This document shows positions 39,381 through 47,493 of a DNA stretch of 64,000 bases, one piece after another. The notes beneath the pieces are model-generated. The model did no database searches. It saw only the letters and a program-made list of their open reading frames with translations, and was not told where the DNA came from. Position numbers and translations under genes: made by a program. Origin of the DNA: Ruegeria meonggei (GTDB lineage: Bacteria > Pseudomonadota > Alphaproteobacteria > Rhodobacterales > Rhodobacteraceae); assembly GCF_900172215.1 (NCBI RefSeq), contig NZ_FWFP01000012.1, forward strand, positions 95,721 to 159,720, read 5' to 3'. Position 1 is the first letter of the stretch. Every line of letters begins with the position of its first letter.

Positions 39381-40390
39381 TGGACTTCCTCAACGCCCTT
39401 GTGGCGCTCTCCAACTTCGTTCTTGTTCCCGCAATCGCCTATGGCAGCCAGTTGGCGCTGGGTGCTCTGGGGGTGACGCTGATCTATGGCATCCTGCGGT
39501 TCTCGAACTTTGCCCATGGCGATACGATGGCCTTTGGCGCGATGATCGCGGTGCTGGTCACCTGGGGCCTACAGGCCGCCGGGGTCAGTTTCGGGCCACT
39601 GCCGACCGCCCTGCTTGCCCTGCCCTTTGCCATCCTCGGCTGTATCGTTCTGGTGCTGGTCACCGACCGAATGGTCTATCGGTTCTACCGCGAACAAAAG
39701 GCCAAGCCGGTCATTCTAGTGATTGTCTCGATGGGCGTGATGTTCATCATGAACGGGCTGGTGCGGTTCATCATTGGACCAGACGACCAGAGGTTCTCGG
39801 ACGGGGCGCGGTTCCTGATCCGGGCCCGCGATTTCAAGGAATGGACCGGTCTGAGCGAGGGGTTGGCAATCCGCACCTCGCAAGTGATCACCGTGGTAGT
39901 TGCGGTGGCCGCTGTGGCGGCACTGTTCTGGTTCCTCAACAAGACGCGCACCGGCAAGTCGATGCGCGCCTATTCCGATAACGAGGATCTGGCCCTGCTG
40001 TCGGGCATTAACCCGGAACGCGTGGTGATGATCACATGGATTCTCGTCGCCGCCCTCGCGACCACGGCAGGCGTGCTGTATGGGCTGGACAAAAGCTTTA
40101 AGCCTTTTGTGTATTTCCAGCTGTTGCTGCCGATTTTCGCCTCGGCCATCGTCGGCGGCCTCGGCAACCCGCTGGGGGCCATCGCGGGCGGGTTCATCAT
40201 CGCGTTCTCCGAGGTCACGATCACCTATGCCTGGAAGAAAGTGCTGACCTATCTGGCACCCGAAAACCTTGAGCCATCGGGATTGGTGCAATTCCTATCC
40301 ACCGACTACAAATTCGCGGTCAGTTTCGTGATCCTGCTGATCGTGTTGCTGTTCAAACCGACGGGTCTGTTTAAGGGGAACGCGGTATGA
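39380..40390 (+). CDS. Branched-chain amino-acid-type ABC transporter permease (LivH type)
   Basis: 336 residues with eight or so membrane helices. 'GSQLALGALGVTLIYGILRFSNFAHGDTMAFGAM' is the LivH N-terminal signature; 'NEDLALLSGINPERVVMITWILVAALATTAGVLYG' is the EAA-type coupling loop; 'ASAIVGGLGNPLGAIAGG' follows. Larger than E. coli LivH mainly in a loop near residues 125-160. ATG overlaps the stop of the small secreted protein gene. Confidence 0.92.
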   Translation: MDFLNALVALSNFVLVPAIAYGSQLALGALGVTLIYGILRFSNFAHGDTMAFGAMIAVLVTWGLQAAGVSFGPLPTALLALPFAILGCIVLVLVTDRMVYRFYREQKAKPVILVIVSMGVMFIMNGLVRFIIGPDDQRFSDGARFLIRARDFKEWTGLSEGLAIRTSQVITVVVAVAAVAALFWFLNKTRTGKSMRAYSDNEDLALLSGINPERVVMITWILVAALATTAGVLYGLDKSFKPFVYFQLLLPIFASAIVGGLGNPLGAIAGGFIIAFSEVTITYAWKKVLTYLAPENLEPSGLVQFLSTDYKFAVSFVILLIVLLFKPTGLFKGNAV

Positions 40391-41700
40391 CCGAAACTGT
40401 CAAAAACACGCTGCTTTTCGTTGTTGTCGGCTGTCTGATCCTTTTGTCGGGTTTCACGCAAAGCTGGAACGCCGCGATCCTGATCCTGAATATGGGGCTG
40501 ATATCTGCCATCATGGCCATCGGGGTGAACCTGCAATGGGGCTTTGCCGGCCTGTTCAATGTGGGCGTCATGGGCTTTGTCGCACTGGGCGGGCTGGCCG
40601 TCGTGCTGGTCTCGACGCCTCCAACAGACGGGGCATGGTCCGCTGGCGGATACGGCATTGTTCTGGCCTTGCTACTTGGGGCCGCAACCGTTGTAGCCGC
40701 CGTTTTGGTAGTACAGAAAATGCCCAGAGGTCGGGTACAGACCTTGGTCATCATCGCCATCCTGATCGCGGGTTTCTTTATCTATCGCGCGGTGTTTGAT
40801 CCCAACGCCGCCGCGGTTGAGGCCATCGACCCGGCGGTTGCAGGCAATCTGGGTGGTCTGAACCTACCCGTGTTGCTGGCCTGGCCCGCGGGTGGTCTTT
40901 TGGCCGCGGGCGCGGCGTGGCTGATCGGCAAGACAGCGCTGGGTCTGCGTTCGGACTATCTTGCGATTGCGACACTTGGCATTGCCGAGATCATCATCGC
41001 CGTTATGAAAAACGAAGATTGGTTGGCCCGAGGCGTCAAGAATGTCTATGGCATTCCGCGCCCCGCACCTGTTGTGGGCTACGAGGTCGAGCTGCAGAAC
41101 GATCCGAGTTTTATCGCCCGTGCCGACTGGCTTGGGCTCGATCTTGTCACGGCCTCGACCCTGTCAGTCAAACTTGGGTACTCGCTGCTGTTTCTGATCG
41201 TGCTGCTGGTTTTGCTTTGGATGGCCCAGATGGCGCTGCGCAGCCCGTGGGGTCGCATGATGCGCGCCATCCGGGACAACGAAGTGGCGGCCGAGGCCAT
41301 GGGCAAGGACGTCACCCGCCGCCATTTGCAGATCTTTGTGCTGGGCTCAGCCGTCTGCGGGATCGCCGGGGCGATGATGACCACGTTGGATGGTCAGCTA
41401 ACTCCCGGCGCATATCAGCCATTGCGCTTTACCTTTCTTGTGTGGGTGATGGTGATTGTTGGCGGTTCGGGCAACAATTTCGGTTCGGTGCTGGGAGCGT
41501 TCCTAATTTGGTTCCTGTGGGTTCAGGTTGAACCAATCGGCCAGTGGCTGATGAACCTGATCACCGTGGGTATGCCCGATGGCAGCGCGCTAAAGGCCCA
41601 TCTGATCGAAAGTGCAGCGCATATGCGGCTGTTCACCATGGGGCTGATTTTGCTGATTGTTCTCAGATTCAGCCCAAGAGGACTGATACCCGAAAAATAA
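40387..41700 (+). CDS. Branched-chain amino-acid-type ABC transporter permease (LivM type)
   Basis: 437 residues. 'LGLISAIMAIGVNLQWGFAGLFNVGVMGFVALGG' in outline, 'LRSDYLAIATLGIAEIIIAVMKNEDWLARG' and the coupling loop 'NEVAAEAMGKDVTRRHLQIFVLGSAVCGIAGAMM' match LivM. A longer loop and extra hydrophobic stretch around residues 80-165 make it bigger than E. coli LivM (about 425). Overlaps livH-type stop by 4 bases; operon ends with a terminator. Confidence 0.92.
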   Translation: MTETVKNTLLFVVVGCLILLSGFTQSWNAAILILNMGLISAIMAIGVNLQWGFAGLFNVGVMGFVALGGLAVVLVSTPPTDGAWSAGGYGIVLALLLGAATVVAAVLVVQKMPRGRVQTLVIIAILIAGFFIYRAVFDPNAAAVEAIDPAVAGNLGGLNLPVLLAWPAGGLLAAGAAWLIGKTALGLRSDYLAIATLGIAEIIIAVMKNEDWLARGVKNVYGIPRPAPVVGYEVELQNDPSFIARADWLGLDLVTASTLSVKLGYSLLFLIVLLVLLWMAQMALRSPWGRMMRAIRDNEVAAEAMGKDVTRRHLQIFVLGSAVCGIAGAMMTTLDGQLTPGAYQPLRFTFLVWVMVIVGGSGNNFGSVLGAFLIWFLWVQVEPIGQWLMNLITVGMPDGSALKAHLIESAAHMRLFTMGLILLIVLRFSPRGLIPEK

Positions 41701-41724
41701 ATCCCTCAGCCCTACAAATACTTG

Positions 41725-41760
41725 AAACGCGTCGAGAACTCGGCGCGTTTTCTTGATTTT
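41725..41760 (+). terminator. Rho-independent terminator of the ABC transporter operon
   Basis: AAACGCG (41725-41731) with CGCGTTT (41744-41750), inner CGAG/CTCG, then TCTTGATTTT. Confidence 0.8.
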
Positions 41761-41881
41761 AAACATTTTTCTGAATAAACGAGCTCAATACCTTGTTTAA
41801 GCAAGTGTCGGCACTCACTCACACCGAAAAGCCGATCTTTGACGATCACCAATGTTAACAAACAAGAAAAGAACGCGCCCT

Positions 41882-42133
41882 ATGAAATCCACAACAGTCA
41901 AATTGGTCCTGACTCTGCCGGTTTTGGCGGTTTTGACCGCATGTATTCCCTCGCCCGAAGATTTGGAAACCACTCCGGTCAAAGTTCAAACCCCAAAGGG
42001 TGAGGTAACCTGTCAGCTCTATCGTCAGGACCGCGTGACCTGGGATCGCGCCATCAATTACCCGGCCACTAAAATGACGGTACCCGAGGCTGACGCCTAT
42101 TGTCGTCAGGAAGGCCAGCGGCGCCTGAAGTAA
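41882..42133 (+). CDS. Small putative lipoprotein
   Basis: 83 residues. N-terminal Lys, hydrophobic stretch and lipobox 'VLTAC' with Cys at residue 21 predict lipid attachment. The mature part 'GEVTCQLYRQDRVTWDRAINYPATKM' and 'AYCRQEGQ' has a conserved-looking Cys pair. No family recognised. An ATG at 41852 would add 10 polar residues before the signal sequence and is less likely. Convergent with the HerA-like gene. Confidence 0.72.
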   Translation: MKSTTVKLVLTLPVLAVLTACIPSPEDLETTPVKVQTPKGEVTCQLYRQDRVTWDRAINYPATKMTVPEADAYCRQEGQRRLK

Positions 42134-42139
42134 TGTCCT

Positions 42140-42168
42140 GGCGCCGAACGCTCTTGGTGTCCGGCGCC
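42140..42168. terminator. Possible bidirectional hairpin between lipoprotein and HerA-like genes
   Basis: GGCGCCG (42140-42146) and CGGCGCC (42162-42168) with 15-base loop, flanked by TGTC/GACA. No T-run, so termination is uncertain. Confidence 0.35.
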
Positions 42169-42174
42169 TGACAC

Positions 42175-43716
42175 CTATCTGGCCTTAAACAACCCACCCA
42201 GAATACCGCGCACGATACGCCGGCCTGTGGTGCCTTTCAGTTCTTTGATGACGGCCTGACTCATCGCGCTGGCGAATGTGTCCTTCTGGCGCGTGACCCG
42301 GGATGATGACCGCCCAACCCTGCTGCCAGAGAACCGCCGGGCCGTGGCAAATTCGCGTTCGGCCACGGATTGCGTTTCCTCTTGTGCCTCGGCCTTTTCG
42401 GCCGCTTGCGCCGCCGCATCCGCCCGGGCCTGCAAGATTTCAAAGGCGGACTTTCGGTCCTTAAGAGTATTGTATTTCGCTGTCATCGGAGAGGCATCCA
42501 TCACGGCCTGACGGTCCGCGGCTGCAATCGGTCCAAGCTGAGAACCCGGAGGGCGGATCAGCGTGCGCTCAACAATGCCCGGCACACCTTTTTTCTGCAG
42601 CATGGATGTAACCGCCTCGCCCACACCAACTTCGCGAATGGCGGCTTCGGTATCGAAGACAGGGTTCTCGCGGTAGGTTTCGGCTGCAAGACGCAGGTTC
42701 TTGCGATCCCGCGCGGTGAAAGCGCGCAACGCATGCTGAACCCGGTTGCCAAGCTGGCCGAGAATATCCTCGGGGATGTCAGCCGGGTTTTGCGAGACGA
42801 AATAAACCCCAACGCCTTTGGACCGGATCAGACGCGCGACTTGTTCGACCTTGTCCACCAGAACCTTCGGCGCATCTTCAAACAACAAATGCGCTTCATC
42901 GAAGAAGAAGACAAGCTTGGGTTTGTCGGGGTCGCCGACCTCTGGCAACTCTTCGAACAGTTCGCTCAGTAGCCACAGCAGGAAAGTTGCATAAAGGCGC
43001 GGTGCGCCCATCAGCTTGTCGGAAGCAAGGATATTGACCATCCCCTGCCCGTTTGCATCTGTGCGCATCAGATCGGCAAGCTCTAGCGCCGGTTCACCAA
43101 ACAGATTTGTCCCACCCTGGTTTTCCAGCACCAACAAACGCCGCTGAATGGCCCCGATCGAGGCGGTCGAAACGTTGCCATAGCGCAGCGACAGTTGCGT
43201 CCGGTTCTCTCCGATCCAGACAAGAAGGGCTTGCAAGTCCTTGAGATCCAGCAGAGGCATCCCCTCTTCATCAGCAACCCGGAACGCAATGTTCAGAATA
43301 CCCTCCTGCGCTTCGCTCAGGTCCATGAGGCGCGACAGCAACAAAGGGCCCATCTCGGTCACAGTTGTGCGGACGGGGTGCCCTTGCTGGCCAAACAGGT
43401 CCCAGAAGGTGACCGGGCATGCGCCATAGGAATAGTCCTGAAACCCGATTTGCGTGGCCCGGTCCTGAAAGGCTTGATGCAGCTTGTGAGTATCACTGCC
43501 CGCCTTGGCCAATCCCGACAAGTCGCCTTTTACATCCGACAGGAAAACCGGAACACCGGCCTGAGAAAACCCCTCTGCCAGAATTTGAAGGGTTACCGTT
43601 TTGCCCGTGCCTGTGGCACCGGCGATCAGCCCGTGCCGGTTGGCATATTTCAATGTTAGGGATTGAGGCTGCGCATAGTCTTCGCCCGCGCCGCCCAGAA
43701 AGATACTTTTGTCCAT
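42175..43716 (-). CDS. HerA-like helicase/ATPase (DUF853)
   Basis: 513 residues. Walker A '[19 protein letters not shown]', Walker B '[16 protein letters not shown]', arginine/sensor region '[34 protein letters not shown]' in outline, matching the DUF853/YjgR family. The C-terminal 120 residues are Glu/Ala/Arg-rich ('[20 protein letters not shown]') and probably coiled coil. These are HerA/FtsK-superfamily proteins of unknown physiological role. Expected to be cytosolic, hexameric. Confidence 0.9.
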   Translation of the reverse strand: MDKSIFLGGAGEDYAQPQSLTLKYANRHGLIAGATGTGKTVTLQILAEGFSQAGVPVFLSDVKGDLSGLAKAGSDTHKLHQAFQDRATQIGFQDYSYGACPVTFWDLFGQQGHPVRTTVTEMGPLLLSRLMDLSEAQEGILNIAFRVADEEGMPLLDLKDLQALLVWIGENRTQLSLRYGNVSTASIGAIQRRLLVLENQGGTNLFGEPALELADLMRTDANGQGMVNILASDKLMGAPRLYATFLLWLLSELFEELPEVGDPDKPKLVFFFDEAHLLFEDAPKVLVDKVEQVARLIRSKGVGVYFVSQNPADIPEDILGQLGNRVQHALRAFTARDRKNLRLAAETYRENPVFDTEAAIREVGVGEAVTSMLQKKGVPGIVERTLIRPPGSQLGPIAAADRQAVMDASPMTAKYNTLKDRKSAFEILQARADAAAQAAEKAEAQEETQSVAEREFATARRFSGSRVGRSSSRVTRQKDTFASAMSQAVIKELKGTTGRRIVRGILGGLFKAR

Positions 43717-43769
43717 GAATGTAAGGCCTTGATTTCCACCGATCTGCGCCCAGCATACAAAGTTAACCT

Positions 43770-43868
43770 TTGACTGCGATAGTCTAATCGCTGCTTTTGC
43801 ACCGAAAGGGGCAAGGCGGCAAACTTCCTCCCTGTCGACTGACCGCGCCCTCGGGCGCGGTTTTTTTT
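43770..43868 (+). ncRNA. Candidate small RNA with CUUCCUCCC loop (CcsR/cuckoo-like)
   Basis: A stem CGGCA (43817-43821) with TGTCG (43833-43837, one G-T pair) presents an 11-base loop containing CTTCCTCCC. It is followed at once by a terminator: CCGCGCCC (43843-43850), two-base turn, GGGCGCGG (43853-43860) and eight T. Two stem-loops, the first showing a C/U-rich anti-Shine-Dalgarno-like loop, is the layout known for CcsR ('cuckoo') RNAs of Rhodobacterales. TTGACT at 43770-43775 is a possible -35, with only a weak -10 (GCTTTT, 43793-43798); transcript start would be near 43805. No coding gene on this strand explains the terminator. Confidence 0.55.
43843..43868 (+). terminator. Strong rho-independent terminator in non-coding region
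   Basis: 8-bp perfect G/C stem (43843-43850 with 43853-43860) followed by eight consecutive T. No plus-strand protein gene precedes it within 1.7 kb. Confidence 0.9.
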
Positions 43869-43909
43869 AAAAGAATGCTCAGCCTTCCATTAAAATTTCA
43901 GCTTAGCAG

Positions 43910-44016
43910 TTGACCGATGCGATCCCCTTTCGTAACGTCTGCGCATAAATAAGTCGGCCAGTCCGACGGGGAGAAAAATTTTGAAAGGGAGCCGCTCCAC
44001 CGGCTCCCTTTCTCAT
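43910..44016 (+). ncRNA. Second candidate small RNA with its own promoter and terminator
   Basis: Promoter TTGACC (43910-43915), exact 17-base spacer, TAACGT (43933-43938), predicted start at A43945. The RNA of about 72 bases has a first hairpin GTCGG/CCGAC (43953-43957 with 43963-43967), a single-stranded GGGGAGAAAAATTTT stretch and a terminator hairpin of 12 perfect base pairs (43983-43994 with 44001-44012, 6-base loop) followed by TCTCATT. The U-run is weak on this strand; on the opposite strand the same hairpin is followed by AAAATTTTTCT. No open frame fits. Confidence 0.55.
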
Positions 44017-44178
44017 TCCCTGATTTCCCAGCCTGCCCCCTCTGCCTGATGGGCTGATTTGCGTAGCGTACCAGCAATAATCCGTTCACAAGGTACGATT
44101 TGGCCCGCTTAGGACCTGACACCTTGGCCCAATGGTGCTAGACCCAGCAAAAAGATCAATCACACTGCCGAGGCATTC

Positions 44179-44781
44179 ATGTTCAAGAACCTTCTCTCAC
44201 TCAATGTTGCTGCTGCTCTGCTAATGTCCGGCGCGGTCGCGGCGCAGGAAACAACTCAGGAAGACCAGACCCAAGGCGAGGTTCCGCAAACGCAATCCGG
44301 TTCTGATTTGGACCTTGGAGAATCTGGGCCCCGCGTTGGCGAGCAATATGTTGTTGAAGAAGTCGGAGACTGGGCAATCACATGCCTCAAAACTGATACC
44401 GGCAATGATCCCTGCCTGATGCGGCAGGCTCTGACGGGCGAAGAAGGACAACCAATTGCAGAGATTTCGATAAGCAAGCTACCCGAAGGTGTTGCTGCAG
44501 TGGCCGGAGCATCGGTTATCGTGCCGCTCGAAGTTCTTGTGCAAGCCCAGTTGGCGTTGTCAATCGATGGCGCGCCAGGCAAGCGGTACGATTATCATCA
44601 CTGCAATCCTGTCGGATGTGTTGCTCAACTCGGCTTTACCGAGGGCGATGTAGCAGCGATGAAAGCAGGCAGCGATGCGACATTGTCACTTGTGTCTGTG
44701 CTCGCACCAAACCAATTGTTGCAGATTGGCATTTCACTTTCCGGTTTCACTGGCGCGTTCGATAAACTGAACGGCAACTAA
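44179..44781 (+). CDS. Invasion-associated locus B (IalB) family protein
   Basis: 200 residues. Signal peptide to about residue 22 (AAALLMSGAVAAQE), then a 35-residue acidic Gln/Glu linker, then the IalB domain: 'VGDWAITCLKTDTGNDPCLMRQAL' and 'DYHHCNPVGCVAQLGFTEGDVAAMKAG' with two Cys pairs likely forming disulfides. Periplasmic or outer-membrane associated. The name comes from Bartonella; in free-living bacteria the role is unknown. GAGG precedes the ATG. Confidence 0.88.
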   Translation: MFKNLLSLNVAAALLMSGAVAAQETTQEDQTQGEVPQTQSGSDLDLGESGPRVGEQYVVEEVGDWAITCLKTDTGNDPCLMRQALTGEEGQPIAEISISKLPEGVAAVAGASVIVPLEVLVQAQLALSIDGAPGKRYDYHHCNPVGCVAQLGFTEGDVAAMKAGSDATLSLVSVLAPNQLLQIGISLSGFTGAFDKLNGN

Positions 44782-44812
44782 AACTGACGCTTCAACCGAC
44801 CAAGCTTGATCG

Positions 44813-44840
44813 CCGCCGGTCAAATCCGGCGGTGTCTTTT
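44813..44840 (+). terminator. Rho-independent terminator after IalB-family gene
   Basis: CCGCCGG (44813-44819) and CCGGCGG (44826-44832), 6-base loop, then TGTCTTTTATT. Confidence 0.8.
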
Positions 44841-44858
44841 ATTCAAACGTTAAACTGT

Positions 44859-46067
44859 TCAGACTTTCTTGAGGGCAAGCACCGCGTTCAGCCCGCCAAA
44901 GGCAAACGCATTGCTTAGGGCCACATCCACCCTGGCCTCGCGGGCGTCATTGGGTACCACATCTAGCGCACATTCGGGATCGGGTTCTTCATACCCAATC
45001 GTCGGCGCAATGACGCCATCCCGCAGCGCCATGATACAGGCCAGCAATTCCACCGCGCCGGTGCCGCCGATCAGGTGACCATGCATGGATTTCGTGGATG
45101 ATATCATCAGATCATCCGCATGTGGGCCGAACACATCCGCCACCGCGGCGCATTCGGTTTTATCATTTGCCGCCGTGCCAGTCCCATGGGCATTGATATA
45201 GCCGACCTGATCCGCGTTCAGCTTCGCATCCGCCAGAGCCCCCGACATCGCCCGCGCCGCGCCCTGCTTGCTGGGCATAACGATATCCGACGCATCAGAC
45301 GTCATCGCAAACCCGACAACCTCGCACAGGATATCCGCGCTACGGGCTTTTGCGTGGTCGTAGTCTTCGAAGACAAAAACTCCTGCGCCTTCACCTTGAA
45401 CCATACCGTTACGGTTGGCGCTAAAGGGACGGCAGGCATCCTTGGACATGACGCGCAGCCCTTCCCAGGCCTTCACGCCGCCAAAGCACAACATGGATTC
45501 CGAACCACCGGTCAGCATCGCCGGAGCTGCCCCGCTGCGCACCATCTGGAAAGCCAGCGCCATCGCATGGTTGGATGAGGCGCAAGCCGTCGAGACCGTA
45601 AAGCTTGGCCCCTTGAGGTTATGTTCCATCGACACATGGCTGGCTGCAGCGTTGTTCATCAGCTTAGGCACGACAAACGGATGCACCCTGTTTTTGCCAT
45701 CTTCATAGACCGAGCGGTAATTGTCGTCCCATGTCGATACACCGCCCCCCGCTGTGCCCAAAACAACGCCCGAGCGGGCTGCAATATCGCCGTGGAATTC
45801 GATGCCCGACTGATCAATCGCCTCTTTTGCGGCTGTCAGGGTGAATTGAGTAAACCGATCATACAGCGTCATCTGTTGGCGGTTAAAGCGCCCTTCGGCC
45901 TCAAACCCGCGCACCTGACCACCGATCTGGATGGCAAGCCGTTCTACGTCGCGAAACTCTAGCTGCGAAATGCCGCAACGGCCTTCACGCATGGCTTCCA
46001 AAGTATCAGGGACGGAATGGCCCAGCGAGTTGATCGTCCCCGCCCCGGTAATGACAACGCGTTTCAT
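44859..46067 (-). CDS. Beta-ketoacyl-ACP synthase (KAS II type)
   Basis: 402 residues. Catalytic Cys in 'TVSTACASSNHAMALA', His in 'GYINAHGTGTAANDKTE' and second His in 'STKSMHGHLIGGTGAVE' give an intact Cys-His-His triad; 'SNAFAFGGLNAVLALKK' closes the fold. It elongates acyl-ACP. It lies 9 bases after its own acyl carrier protein gene and downstream of lpxD, not in the usual fab cluster, so it likely serves a special acyl chain, perhaps for lipid A. Confidence 0.92.
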   Translation of the reverse strand: MKRVVITGAGTINSLGHSVPDTLEAMREGRCGISQLEFRDVERLAIQIGGQVRGFEAEGRFNRQQMTLYDRFTQFTLTAAKEAIDQSGIEFHGDIAARSGVVLGTAGGGVSTWDDNYRSVYEDGKNRVHPFVVPKLMNNAAASHVSMEHNLKGPSFTVSTACASSNHAMALAFQMVRSGAAPAMLTGGSESMLCFGGVKAWEGLRVMSKDACRPFSANRNGMVQGEGAGVFVFEDYDHAKARSADILCEVVGFAMTSDASDIVMPSKQGAARAMSGALADAKLNADQVGYINAHGTGTAANDKTECAAVADVFGPHADDLMISSTKSMHGHLIGGTGAVELLACIMALRDGVIAPTIGYEEPDPECALDVVPNDAREARVDVALSNAFAFGGLNAVLALKKV

Positions 46068-46076
46068 GGGCTGGGG

Positions 46077-46334
46077 TCAGACCTTTTCTGACACAAGTTT
46101 TTCAATGCCTGCAATGATCGCGGCAACGTTTGAGATGTCAAAGTCACTTGCCGTAGGTTCATTGGCGTTGAATGGAATCGAAATGTCGAATTCTTCTTCA
46201 ATGGCAAAGATGCTCTCGACCAGGCCCAGACTGTCGATCCCAAGATCCTCGAGCGTACTTTCGGGCGTCACATCCGAAGGCTCCAGCACCGCCTGCTCAG
46301 CGATGATGGCGATGACGCGGTCGGTGATGCTCAT
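46077..46334 (-). CDS. Acyl carrier protein
   Basis: 85 residues, acidic. 'LEDLGIDSLGLVESIFAIEEEFDI' contains the DSL serine (residue 35) that receives phosphopantetheine. The loop 'NANEPTASDFDISNVAAIIAGIE' differs from housekeeping AcpP, so this is a specialised carrier. It lies between lpxD and a ketoacyl synthase. It is shorter than rhizobial AcpXL (about 92) but the context is similar. AGAGGAT precedes the ATG. Confidence 0.92.
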   Translation of the reverse strand: MSITDRVIAIIAEQAVLEPSDVTPESTLEDLGIDSLGLVESIFAIEEEFDISIPFNANEPTASDFDISNVAAIIAGIEKLVSEKV

Positions 46335-46366
46335 GTCGATCCTCTGATTATCACGTTGAGTGTGAT

Positions 46367-47458
46367 TTAATCGCTCGGGGGCTGTTTGGAAACAACCTTT
46401 TTCAACGCCTCGACGTCACGGGCCATCCGGGGCAACCGGCGCTGGGCTTTGTAAATTTCCGTATGAGTTTCCATTTTGACGGCAGGATATCCCATGATCA
46501 CACGACCGGCAGGTACGTTTGACAGGATTTTAGAACCTCCGGCGGCAATCACGCCATCACCGATAAAGATGTTGTCGACCACGCCGGTTTGACCACCCAA
46601 TACGACGTTGTTGCCAATCTCGACCGTACCGGACACACCGGTCTGACCACACAGCAGACAATCCTGTCCCACGCGTGTGTTGTGGCCCAAATGCACGAGA
46701 TTATCCAGTTTTGACCCGCTTCCGATCCGGGTGTTGCGGATCGTGCCATTGTCGATCGTGCAATTGGCCCCGACTTCGACATCGTCTCCGATCTCGACCG
46801 CGCCCAAAGAGTGGATGCGCAGCCAGCTTTGCGCCTGTGCGTCCCCCTGATCCCCCAGAGTTTTCCGCGCGTTTTCTGCACCTGAGACTTCGGGCGTGAC
46901 ATAGCTAAACCCGTCCCCTCCGATGCGGGCGCCGGGTTGCGCCACAAAGCGGTCGCCGATCCGGGCGCGGGCACCGATGCTGACCATCTCGCGCAGCAGC
47001 GCGTTTGCTCCCAGAACCACATCCATCCCGATCACACAATGTGCACCGATCACGGAGCCTTTGCCTATACGGGCCCCTGGCCCGACCACGGTCAGCGGCC
47101 CAATTGAGACATCATCTGCCAGGTCAGCGGTCGGATCAATCACGGCTGAAGGGTGAACACCAGGTGCAACACCCTGCCCGTGGTCCAGCATGCTGGTTAT
47201 CCCCGCCATGGCCATGCGCGGGCGGGACACAAAGATCGCCGCCTCAAGACCCAGCGCCTGCCAGTCCGCCCCGTCCCACAACACTGCGGCCCGCGCAGAG
47301 CCGCCGCTCAGCGCTTCGGCGTATTTAGGTGACATGGCCATCGCCAGATCCGTCGGACCAGCATCAGCAGGCTCTGCGGCGCGGTGGATAACCAGACTGG
47401 TATCGCCCTGGCATTCCGATCCCAGAGCGTCGGCAATTTGCTGAATGGTGTACTGCAT
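46367..47458 (-). CDS. lpxD: UDP-3-O-(3-hydroxyacyl)glucosamine N-acyltransferase
   Basis: 363 residues. N-terminal uridine-binding domain ('YTIQQIADALG', 'NPKYA'-like 'MSPKYAEAL') then a left-handed beta-helix of hexapeptides ('IGPLTVVGPGARIGKGSVIG'), with 'LDNLVHLGHNTRVGQDCLLCGQTGVSG' holding the catalytic His region. It adds the N-linked hydroxyacyl chain to lipid A precursor. It is away from the canonical bamA-lpxD-fabZ-lpxA cluster, whose presence elsewhere cannot be checked; this may be a second copy working with the adjacent ACP. Confidence 0.92.
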   Translation of the reverse strand: MQYTIQQIADALGSECQGDTSLVIHRAAEPADAGPTDLAMAMSPKYAEALSGGSARAAVLWDGADWQALGLEAAIFVSRPRMAMAGITSMLDHGQGVAPGVHPSAVIDPTADLADDVSIGPLTVVGPGARIGKGSVIGAHCVIGMDVVLGANALLREMVSIGARARIGDRFVAQPGARIGGDGFSYVTPEVSGAENARKTLGDQGDAQAQSWLRIHSLGAVEIGDDVEVGANCTIDNGTIRNTRIGSGSKLDNLVHLGHNTRVGQDCLLCGQTGVSGTVEIGNNVVLGGQTGVVDNIFIGDGVIAAGGSKILSNVPAGRVIMGYPAVKMETHTEIYKAQRRLPRMARDVEALKKVVSKQPPSD

Positions 47459-47493
47459 CTTGGGCTTCCCGGATTGAGGACCTGCCCCGGTGA

